Shown: positions 1 to 5,810 of the stretch, one piece after another
How positions within the stretch are numbered: the stretch's first letter is position 1
Layout of the letters: the number at the start of each line of letters is the position of its first letter
Source: Bacteroidales bacterium
GTDB lineage: Bacteria; Bacteroidota; Bacteroidia; Bacteroidales; P3
Direction of reading: 5' to 3'
NCBI GenBank assembly: GCA_017647065.1
Contig: JAGCLI010000166.1
Location: 1-5,810, forward strand
Length of the DNA: 5,810 bases
The notes under the pieces: model-generated
The model's input: only the letters and a program-made list of their open reading frames with translations
Database searches by the model: none
What the model was told of the DNA's origin: nothing
Position numbers and translations under genes: made by a program

Positions 1-900
1 GGTCTTTTAGAAGCAGGAAAAATAAATGAAAATGTAGTAGCTTTATGTGCAGACCTTATAGGCTCTGTAAGAATGGATTTATTCCAAGAAGCATTTCCAG
101 AAAGAATGATAGAATGCGGAATTGCAGAAGCAAATATGATAGGCATCGCAGCAGGATTGGCTTTAAGTGGTAAAGTAGCATTTGCAAGTAGCTTTGCGGC
201 ATTTTCAACAGGTAGAGTATATGACCAAATTCGTCAAGCAGTAGCATATTCCAATACAAACGTGAAAATAGCAGGCTCTCACGCAGGCATAACCTTAGGA
301 GAAGATGGTGCAACTCATCAAATATTGGAAGATATAGGAATGATGAAAATGTTACCTAATATGGTAGTATTGAATCCTTGCGACCACAATCAAACAATTG
401 CAGCAACAATTGCAGCAGCTGAATATAACGGACCGGTATATATTCGTTATGGAAGACCAAAAGTTCCGGTTTTCATTCCAGAAGATATGCCTTTTGAAAT
501 AGGAAAAGCAATTGTGTTATCAGAAGGAAAGGATGTAACTCTTGTTGCAACAGGACACTTAGTTTGGGAAGCACTTCAAGCAGCAAAAATCTTAGAAGAA
601 GAAGGTATAAGTGCAGAGGTAATTGACATTCATACAATAAAACCACTTGATAGTGAAGCTATCTTAAAATCAGTTGCAAAAACAAATTGCGTAGTTGGTT
701 GCGAAGAACATCAATTCAATGGAGGATTGAACGAAAGCATAGCACAACTTCTTGTAAGAAACAATCCAAAACCAATGGAATTTATAGGAATTGATGATTC
801 TTTTGGAGAAAGTGGTACACCTGATGCTTTAATGGAAAAATATGGCTTAAAGGCAAACAATATTGTAGAGGCTGCGAAACGAGTTATAGCAAGAAAATAA
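1..900 (+). CDS. Transketolase, C-terminal subunit (5'-partial)
   Basis: This is the pyrimidine-binding and C-terminal half of a split transketolase. With a separate N-terminal subunit, expected just upstream outside the window, it would move two-carbon ketol units between sugar phosphates in the cytoplasmic pentose phosphate pathway using thiamine diphosphate and a divalent metal. The frame is open from base 1, so the true start lies to the left. 299 residues are visible against roughly 310 for the family, so only the extreme N-terminus is missing; the internal ATG at 73 is not the start. Visible marks, numbered from the window edge, are IECGIAEANMIG with the cofactor-activating Glu43, SSFAAFSTGRVYDQIRQ (63-79), GEDGATHQ (100-107), and a C-terminal domain from about 175 with EVIDIHTIKPLD and EEHQFNGGL. 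The related enzyme DXS has similar domains but is a single long chain, so transketolase is preferred. The gene ends in TAA two bases before the helicase start. Confidence 0.93.
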   Translation, partial: GLLEAGKINENVVALCADLIGSVRMDLFQEAFPERMIECGIAEANMIGIAAGLALSGKVAFASSFAAFSTGRVYDQIRQAVAYSNTNVKIAGSHAGITLGEDGATHQILEDIGMMKMLPNMVVLNPCDHNQTIAATIAAAEYNGPVYIRYGRPKVPVFIPEDMPFEIGKAIVLSEGKDVTLVATGHLVWEALQAAKILEEEGISAEVIDIHTIKPLDSEAILKSVAKTNCVVGCEEHQFNGGLNESIAQLLVRNNPKPMEFIGIDDSFGESGTPDALMEKYGLKANNIVEAAKRVIARK

Positions 901-902
901 TT

Positions 903-3029
903 TTGGAAAAGAATCCTCAATTAGAATTTGCAAGAAAATACATTGAACAAACAAATGTCAATGTGTTTCTTACAGGAAAAGCAGGTACAGGCAAGACAAC
1001 TTTTTTAAAAAGTCTTAGAAATACATTATTTAAACGTTACGTAGTACTTGCACCGACAGGTATTGCGGCATTGAATTGCGAAGGAGTGACTATTCACTCC
1101 TTTTTTCAATTGGATTTTATGCCATATATTCCGGGAAGGACTATAAAGCATAAAAAAATGCGTATAGATAAGGTGAATTTGATTAGAAGCCTTGAACTAA
1201 TCATAATAGATGAAATCTCAATGGTTAGAGCCGATGTCTTAGATCAAATAGATACCTTGCTAAGAAAGCTACGTTTTTCACAAAGACACAAACCCTTTGG
1301 AGGCGTTCAATTATTAATGATAGGCGATTTGAGTCAATTGCCACCCGTAGCAAAACAAGAAGAATGGGATTTCTTATCTCAATTCTATAAAACGCCATAT
1401 TTCTTTTCAGCAAAAGTATTAGAAGAAACGCGTTATCAAACAATAACCTTAGAACACATATATCGTCAAAGCGATTCAAAATTTATCAACATTCTCAATC
1501 ATGTTCGCGACAACATAATCACGCAAGAAATCATAGAAGACCTAAATAAAAGATACGACCCATTAATATTATCACAAGACCACAAAGGTTACATCATTCT
1601 TTGCTCACATAATCATCAAGCGAACAAGATAAACGAAGATAAACTAATGCTTATTGATTCAGAGTCATATTTTTACACAGCAGAAGTTGAAGGAGAATTT
1701 GATAGCAGATTGTTTCCAAACGCCGAAACCTTAGAATTGAAAGAAGGAGCACAAGTAATGTTTCTAAAAAACGACTATGACGCACCTTATGGAGAGAAAC
1801 GCCGATATTATAACGGCACAATAGGCAAGGTAGTGGAGCTTGGAGAAAACAAAATCATAGTAGAAAAAGACGAAGATGGACAAAGAATAGAGGTAACAAA
1901 ATATACGTGGGAGAGATACAAATATGAATTAAACAAAAAGACGAAAGAAATCAAGCAAGAAGTAATTGGAGCCTTTACACAATACCCTTTGAAACTTGCT
2001 TGGGCGATTACAATTCACAAAAGTCAAGGCTTAACCTTTGAAAAAGCAATTATAGAGGCCGATAACTCATTTGCACACGGTCAATTCTACGTTGCACTAA
2101 GCAGATGTAGGAGTTTAGAAGGATTATATCTTTCTAAACGCTTTAATCCTCACGCCGTTATAACCGATGTATTGATTGACAACTTTAATATAGAACAACA
2201 AGAAAACCAACCAACCGAAAAAGGATTCTTAAAAGACAACTTCCTTTACTATGCACAAAATTTGAAAGATGTATTCGACCTAAATCAAATCAAAGCCTAC
2301 AATGCAAAACTCTTTGAACTAAGTGAAATTTATCTAAAAAGCGAAATAGGAGATAACTTTACTATAATCAAAAACTATTACGAAGAAATCCTTTTAAACA
2401 TCATTCTTGTAGCAGATAGATTTCAAACACAATTAGACAAAGCAATAGAATATTTCCTACCAAACTTAGAAACTACCCCACTATACGAAAGAGCAGTAAC
2501 AGCCTCCAAATATTTCTACGATAAAATGCAATCAATCTTTTCACTTGTCTATTTCCTTTCAAAATTAGAGATAGAAGAATACATAGGACAAGAAGACATA
2601 GAAGAATTATTGCAAGAATTTATGATAGAAGTAGAACTCAAACAAAGACTATTTAACTACTTGATAGAACAAGACTTTGAAATCAAAAACTTTCTTTCCT
2701 ATAAATGCAAACTATTAGCAATAGGAGAAAAATTAGAATTAAAGTCCTACAAAAACTTCATTGAAACAATAAAAGAAATCAAAGAAGAAAAACCCAAAAA
2801 CAAAGACTTAGAACTTGATGACTTATATCAAAGGCTAAAAACGTGGAGAAAAGCCAAGGCCGAAGAAGAAAAACTACCAGCTTTTTGCATATTGACAAAC
2901 ACAACCCTTGAAGAAATAGTAAAAAAACACCCTAAAACCAAAGAAGATCTTTTAAAAGTCAAAGGCTTTGGTCAAAAGAAATTTGAAAAATACGGACAAG
3001 CAATCTTAGAAATAGTCCTTGAAGACTAA
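903..3029 (+). CDS. PIF1/RecD2-like SF1 DNA helicase with C-terminal HRDC-like domain
   Basis: This complete 708-residue ATP-dependent DNA helicase should act on single-stranded or forked DNA in replication or repair; its exact role is not known. The superfamily 1B motifs appear in order: Walker A GKAGTGKT (25-32), motif Ia APTGIAALN (50-58), Walker B with DEIS (103-106), motif III GDLSQLPP (141-148), motif IV IYRQ (186-189), a small beta-rich insertion around GAQVMFLKND and YYNGTIG (282-308), motif V HKSQGLTF (372-379) and motif VI VALSRCRS (397-404). A long charged helical linker (about 440-640) follows, then an HRDC-like domain (about 641-708) with LPAFCILTNTTLEEI and LLKVKGFGQKKFEKYG, expected to help bind DNA. 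The start is TTG at 903. No in-frame ATG lies near it, and EKNPQLEFARKYIE right after it reads like the usual beginning of the family. There is no Shine-Dalgarno sequence; the 2-nt gap after the transketolase stop suggests coupled translation. PIF1-like is a description of the family, not proof of orthology with eukaryotic Pif1. Confidence 0.92.
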   Translation: MEKNPQLEFARKYIEQTNVNVFLTGKAGTGKTTFLKSLRNTLFKRYVVLAPTGIAALNCEGVTIHSFFQLDFMPYIPGRTIKHKKMRIDKVNLIRSLELIIIDEISMVRADVLDQIDTLLRKLRFSQRHKPFGGVQLLMIGDLSQLPPVAKQEEWDFLSQFYKTPYFFSAKVLEETRYQTITLEHIYRQSDSKFINILNHVRDNIITQEIIEDLNKRYDPLILSQDHKGYIILCSHNHQANKINEDKLMLIDSESYFYTAEVEGEFDSRLFPNAETLELKEGAQVMFLKNDYDAPYGEKRRYYNGTIGKVVELGENKIIVEKDEDGQRIEVTKYTWERYKYELNKKTKEIKQEVIGAFTQYPLKLAWAITIHKSQGLTFEKAIIEADNSFAHGQFYVALSRCRSLEGLYLSKRFNPHAVITDVLIDNFNIEQQENQPTEKGFLKDNFLYYAQNLKDVFDLNQIKAYNAKLFELSEIYLKSEIGDNFTIIKNYYEEILLNIILVADRFQTQLDKAIEYFLPNLETTPLYERAVTASKYFYDKMQSIFSLVYFLSKLEIEEYIGQEDIEELLQEFMIEVELKQRLFNYLIEQDFEIKNFLSYKCKLLAIGEKLELKSYKNFIETIKEIKEEKPKNKDLELDDLYQRLKTWRKAKAEEEKLPAFCILTNTTLEEIVKKHPKTKEDLLKVKGFGQKKFEKYGQAILEIVLED

Positions 3030-3060
3030 AATAAAATTGTTTTCCCTTGACTTAACGCCT

Positions 3061-3107
3061 AATGCGTGCGATATTTTCAAACAAAAAATATTCGTACGCA
3101 TTTTTTT
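3061..3107 (+). terminator. Rho-independent terminator of the transketolase-helicase unit
   Basis: The left arm 3061-3077 (AATGCGTGCGATATTTT) pairs with the right arm 3085-3102 (AAAATATTCGTACGCATT). This gives a 17-bp stem with one G-T wobble and one bulged T, around a 7-nt loop (3078-3084). Seven T residues at 3101-3107 close it. It starts 31 bases after the helicase stop, as expected for an intrinsic terminator. On the opposite strand the stem is followed by AGGCGTTAAG with no T run, so it should work mainly in the + direction. Confidence 0.85.
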
Positions 3108-3170
3108 GATTTATTTACCCTTAACTAAAAATCACAAAATCAAATACTTAACCTTTTCAAAGCCTTAAAA

Positions 3171-3205
3171 ACGCTAAAAAAGTCTTTGTTTTAGTGTGAT
3201 TTTTT
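3171..3205 (+). terminator. Possible weak second terminator
   Basis: ACGCTAAAA (3171-3179) pairs with TTTTAGTGT (3189-3197), giving 9 bp with one G-T wobble around a 9-nt loop. After two intervening bases comes a run of six T residues (3200-3205). The stem is AT-rich and therefore weak. It could act as a backup to the strong hairpin about 65 bases upstream. Its right arm overlaps a competing 10-bp inverted repeat (AAAAATCACA at 3127-3136 with TGTGATTTTT at 3195-3204), so the real fold is uncertain. Chance pairing in AT-rich DNA is a serious alternative. Confidence 0.3.
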
Positions 3206-3280
3206 ACTTGATTTTAGCAAAATAATTCTTGATTTTAAGAAATTATTTCTTTGTTTTAGAAAATTATTTCTTTGTTTTAT
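3184..3280. repeat. Five phased copies of an 11-bp motif, period about 21 bp
   Basis: The motif CTTTGTTTTAG or CTTGATTTTAG occurs at 3184-3194, 3207-3217, 3228-3238 (last base A), 3249-3259 and 3270-3280 (last base T). Start-to-start distances are 23, 21, 21 and 21 bases. The last two copies lie in a longer perfect repeat, AAATTATTTCTTTGTTTTA, at 3240-3258 and 3261-3279. Spacing of two helical turns puts all copies on nearly the same face of the DNA, which could suit cooperative protein binding or intrinsic bending. The array may instead be slippage-derived low-complexity sequence. It lies about 400 bases upstream of the membrane protein gene. Confidence 0.6.
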
Positions 3281-3360
3281 TTTTTCAAAATCAAATTTCA
3301 CTAAAAAATAGTCCAAATTCCACGAAATTACCTCTTAATTTCTCTCAATTTTCATCAAAA

Positions 3361-3398
3361 ATTTTGCCAAAATCTCAGTTTTGAAAATTTGGCAAAAT
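3361..3398. repeat. 11-bp perfect inverted repeat with 16-nt spacer
   Basis: ATTTTGCCAAA (3361-3371) and TTTGGCAAAAT (3388-3398) are exact inverted copies, and they hold one of the few GC clusters in this region. On the + strand no T run follows, so it is not a forward terminator. On the - strand the stem is followed by TTTTTGATG, which could make it a terminator for leftward transcription. The other option is an operator for a dimeric regulator, since it lies about 280 bases upstream of the next gene. An alternative internal pairing, CAAAA with TTTTG, also exists. Confidence 0.5.
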
Positions 3399-3530
3399 AA
3401 AGATGATTCCCCTAAAGTTTTATTAGTAAGTTTTTTTTGTGCAATTCTCACTTGTTATAATTCTTTATTTGAATTGTCTAACACATAAATCACGTAAAAG
3501 TTATTTAAAATACAGGTATATATCTTACTA

Positions 3531-3580
3531 TATTTTTCAAAAAATACTTGCATATTTCAAAAAAAAATATGTTCTTTGCA
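3531..3580. repeat. Near-tandem duplication with small hairpins upstream of the membrane protein gene
   Basis: The unit TATTTTTCAAAAAATACTTGCA (3531-3552) is followed directly by a related 28-base unit (3553-3580). The second unit begins TATTTCAAAAAAAAATATG and also ends in TTTGCA. Each copy centres on a small palindrome, for example CATATTT at 3551-3557 with AAATATG at 3565-3571. The second TTGCAT (3576-3581) stands 17 bases from TTATAT (3599-3604), which would pass as a weak sigma70-style promoter with a leader of about 65 bases. That promoter reading is speculative in DNA this rich in A and T. Confidence 0.35.
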
Positions 3581-3676
3581 TAGAAATTATATGTTATATT
3601 ATATCATATTATTATTTGTATTCAATTGATTTTCATAAAGAAAATGTGAATAATTTGTCTAGTATATAAAAAATAT

Positions 3677-5810
3677 ATGAAAGATACACTTGCACATGTT
3701 GCTGATACTTTAAATGCGATATCTCAAAAGAGTCATGAACTAGCAACGGGACATCATGGCGAAGAATTAGAGTTAAGTCTTCAAGCTTTAAGCCGTGAAG
3801 ATATTGGTATGATGGAAATTGGATTAAATATTTTAGCACCAATATCGGTAATACTTCTTTTATCATTATGGTATGGTGGAAGAAATAGAATTCTTATAAG
3901 AAGAAAGTTGCTTGGAATACTGGCGGGTTTTGTTTTTTTCTTGGGATTTATTTTGTATTCTATTGGTTTTTATGATGGAGGAACAAAAGACTCTCTTTTA
4001 GCACTATTTCTGCGTTCAGCCTTATCGTCTATTGAAATGTTTGCATCTCATTCCGATTTAATAGAAGTGCGACATGCTTGCCATGAAAGTGTTGTGTATA
4101 TGATATCTTTCACTATTGTTCATTTTATGGCAGTATCGTTAAGTCTTGAATTCATATTGCAAACATTCTTATACAAAGGTATGGTAAAACGCAAGTTGAA
4201 GAAAAGAGTTAAGAAAGCAAAAAAAGTTTTTATATTTTGGGGCGTTAGTGAAATATCTACATCATTAGCAAATATTGTTAGTAGCTCTGAACGAAAGAAT
4301 GATTATTTAATACTATTTTTTAAATTAAAAAAAGATTCGCATAATTCTCATAAAGAAGGTATCATGAGTTTCTTATCTGCATCAAGCATTACTGTAGCAG
4401 ATATAGAAATGTCAGAGAAAGTTAATGGTCTAGTATTTTATACTAACAATGATAAAAATTCAAGTGATTATTTTGAAAAACATTTAAAGAATATATTTGG
4501 CAAAGACAAATATTATTTAGCAGGTGCAGAAATTGAAAAAGTAGAAGAAGAATTAGAGCGTAAATTCAAAGAAAATTGTAGTGATGAAGAATTGAATATT
4601 GCAAAAGAAAAATATAGAGCTCTATTAAGAGAAAATAAAGGAAGTAAGTTCTCTATTTTTATATTATCTGAAAATGACGATGACAATTTAGTGGAATTAG
4701 AACGATTACTACGTAGTGAATTTGTAGAAAATCATCGTCTAAATATTTCATTCTACTGCCAAGCCAATAAAGATGCAGAAAATGTTTCTTTTGTAAGAGA
4801 GGGAAGAAGCAATACTGAAATAGCGTATGTAGATCTTGTAGATACTTCATTATTAGCAGTACAAAGCTTGAAGTTAGATCAAAACCAACACCCTATAAAC
4901 TTTGTAGATTATAACGATGAGGGTATTGTTACATCAGCATTCAATTCATTGATTTTAGGATTTGGAGATACTTCAAAAGAAGCATTAGCATATTTGTATG
5001 AATATGGAGCATTTTTAGGCGAAGATGGTAAACGCTCCAAGTTCCATTGCACTGTGATTGATAATAATATCGAAAGAAAAAAAGGAACATATTTATCATT
5101 ACGTCCAGCATTAAAAGACAGCAACTTATTGTCGTTTGAAGATATAAAAATAGGAACTATTGATTATTGGGAAAAAATTGAAACAATAGCCGACACATTA
5201 AACTATGTCATTATAGCAATGGGTGATGATAAATTAAATATTTCAACAGCTATCGATTTATTTAATTATTGTTATCGCAAGAGGGAAGGAAAATTAGATA
5301 AGTTTGCAATATATGTTCGTTTGCACAAAGATTCTAATTTGAAATTTGTAGAAAAAATAATAAACTACTACAAAGTTGATGATAATGAATACATACGTGT
5401 ATTTGGAACCTATGAAAGCATATTTATTGGTAGTACTATAGCAAAATACCATGTAAAACAACGTGCTGAAGAATTTTATAGTGATTATGAGACAATAAAA
5501 TCCGGGGATTTATCTAAAAATACATGGGAAGAACGAGCAATAAAAGAACGAGCACTTGCTCACAATCATATATGTGCATACAATTCTTTGCGAAGAAAAG
5601 AATTCCAGGATTTCTCAAAAGCTTATCATATCTATACAAAAATGAAATTAATGGGTATTGTAAATGATATAGAGAAAGCTAAAGATTACATGAATAAAGG
5701 ATTCAAATTCGAAATACAAGGTGCAGATGTTAATGGGAAAGTGTTTTATGCTACTGGTGAATTGCTTGAAGATCCTAAACTACAAAGATTACTGACTAAT
5801 GTTGCAAAAC
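3677..5810 (+). CDS. Membrane protein with two Rossmann-like (TrkA-N/RCK-type) regions, function unknown (3'-partial)
   Basis: The frame is open from ATG 3677 to the right edge: 711 codons without a stop. In-frame TGA at 3647 and no start codon in between make 3677 the first usable start; no Shine-Dalgarno is seen. Residues 1-45 are hydrophilic. Likely membrane helices are 48-66, 79-98 and 138-161, then a basic stretch KRKLKKRVKKAKK (171-183) that puts the rest in the cytoplasm. The first Rossmann-like region starts VFIFWGVSE (184-192) and includes IFILSENDDDNL (327-338), after a charged, possibly coiled helix (about 283-322). The second starts with LILGFGDTSKEAL (425-437), whose GxG loop is followed by TVID (459-462), with the acidic residue typical of the end of strand 2, and VIIAMGDD (511-518). 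A helical region with RRKEFQDF and HIYTKMKLMG (639-660) follows. This layout suggests nucleotide sensing coupled to the membrane. No potassium filter is visible, so a channel call is unsafe. I cannot name the family. Confidence 0.85.
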   Translation, partial: MKDTLAHVADTLNAISQKSHELATGHHGEELELSLQALSREDIGMMEIGLNILAPISVILLLSLWYGGRNRILIRRKLLGILAGFVFFLGFILYSIGFYDGGTKDSLLALFLRSALSSIEMFASHSDLIEVRHACHESVVYMISFTIVHFMAVSLSLEFILQTFLYKGMVKRKLKKRVKKAKKVFIFWGVSEISTSLANIVSSSERKNDYLILFFKLKKDSHNSHKEGIMSFLSASSITVADIEMSEKVNGLVFYTNNDKNSSDYFEKHLKNIFGKDKYYLAGAEIEKVEEELERKFKENCSDEELNIAKEKYRALLRENKGSKFSIFILSENDDDNLVELERLLRSEFVENHRLNISFYCQANKDAENVSFVREGRSNTEIAYVDLVDTSLLAVQSLKLDQNQHPINFVDYNDEGIVTSAFNSLILGFGDTSKEALAYLYEYGAFLGEDGKRSKFHCTVIDNNIERKKGTYLSLRPALKDSNLLSFEDIKIGTIDYWEKIETIADTLNYVIIAMGDDKLNISTAIDLFNYCYRKREGKLDKFAIYVRLHKDSNLKFVEKIINYYKVDDNEYIRVFGTYESIFIGSTIAKYHVKQRAEEFYSDYETIKSGDLSKNTWEERAIKERALAHNHICAYNSLRRKEFQDFSKAYHIYTKMKLMGIVNDIEKAKDYMNKGFKFEIQGADVNGKVFYATGELLEDPKLQRLLTNVAK

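Larger units (their letters stand above)
3108..3676. other. AT-rich intergenic region without a credible gene
   Basis: About 570 bases separate the terminator from the start of the membrane protein gene. The stretch is visibly richer in A and T than either flanking gene and is full of homopolymer runs and short repeats. The longest + strand frame (GTG at 3439 to 3669) gives a Tyr/Ile/Lys-rich peptide that looks like translated AT-rich DNA rather than a protein. What I can see here is a possible second terminator, a phased repeat array, an 11-bp inverted repeat and a near-tandem duplication, each listed separately. The promoter of the downstream gene must lie here if that gene is transcribed on its own, but no clear Bacteroides-type -33/-7 pair (TTTG and TAnnTTTG) is present. 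Confidence 0.7.

Noticed and set aside
1..313. Leucine-rich leftward frame opposite the transketolase gene
   Set aside because: It is an antisense shadow of a clearly recognisable enzyme; leucine richness reflects the A/T-ending codons of the sense strand.
3184..3280. CRISPR array
   Set aside because: The repeats are only about 11 bp with spacers near 10 bp that are themselves alike, and no cas gene is present.
3456..3461. TATAAT as a sigma70 -10 box
   Set aside because: No -35 match stands at the proper distance (only a T run), no TAnnTTTG element is present, and such hexamers are expected by chance here.
3439..3669. A 76-codon + strand frame from a GTG in the intergenic region
   Set aside because: Its Tyr, Ile, Lys and Leu-heavy composition is what AT-rich noncoding DNA gives, it has no ribosome binding site, and it runs through the duplicated A/T palindromes.
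3633..3866. Leftward frame across the start of the membrane protein gene
   Set aside because: It mostly overlaps the long rightward coding frame on the other strand and shows no motif.
4659..5124. Two leftward frames of 63 and 71 codons
   Set aside because: Both lie wholly inside the 711-codon rightward frame, whose Rossmann motifs mark it as the real one.
3677..5810. Calling the third gene a potassium channel
   Set aside because: The RCK-like cytoplasmic part fits, but no selectivity filter motif is visible between the membrane helices.

Overview
This 5.8-kb window is AT-rich bacterial DNA that fits the Bacteroidota best. Three things point there: transketolase appears to be split into separate subunits, the PIF1-like helicase carries a C-terminal HRDC-like domain (an arrangement I associate with that phylum), and none of the genes has a Shine-Dalgarno sequence upstream of its start. 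The assignment rests on gene content and style, not on a marker gene.

Layout, all genes on the + strand: (1) positions 1-900 hold the C-terminal subunit of transketolase, cut by the left window edge and missing only about 10-15 residues. (2) After a 2-nt gap, positions 903-3029 encode a complete 708-residue superfamily 1 PIF1/RecD2-like DNA helicase that starts at TTG and is probably translationally coupled to the gene before it. (3) A strong intrinsic terminator at 3061-3107 closes this unit. (4) Positions 3108-3676 hold about 570 bases of very AT-rich DNA with no credible gene. This stretch contains a possible backup terminator, a phased array of five short repeats with a period close to 21 bp, an 11-bp inverted repeat, a near-tandem duplication and, presumably, the promoter of the next gene. 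(5) From 3677 to the right edge runs an open reading frame of at least 711 codons with no stop in the window. It encodes a membrane protein with about three N-terminal transmembrane helices and a large cytoplasmic part holding two Rossmann-like (TrkA-N/RCK-type) regions.

The first two genes are housekeeping in character (pentose phosphate carbon shuffling, DNA unwinding) and appear to share a transcript without an obvious functional link. The third is a separate transcription unit. It is the least understood item here: it looks like a nucleotide-sensing membrane protein related in layout to RCK-gated channels, but it lacks a potassium selectivity filter, and its function is unknown. I see no CRISPR array, tRNA, rRNA, insertion sequence or recognisable defence cassette.
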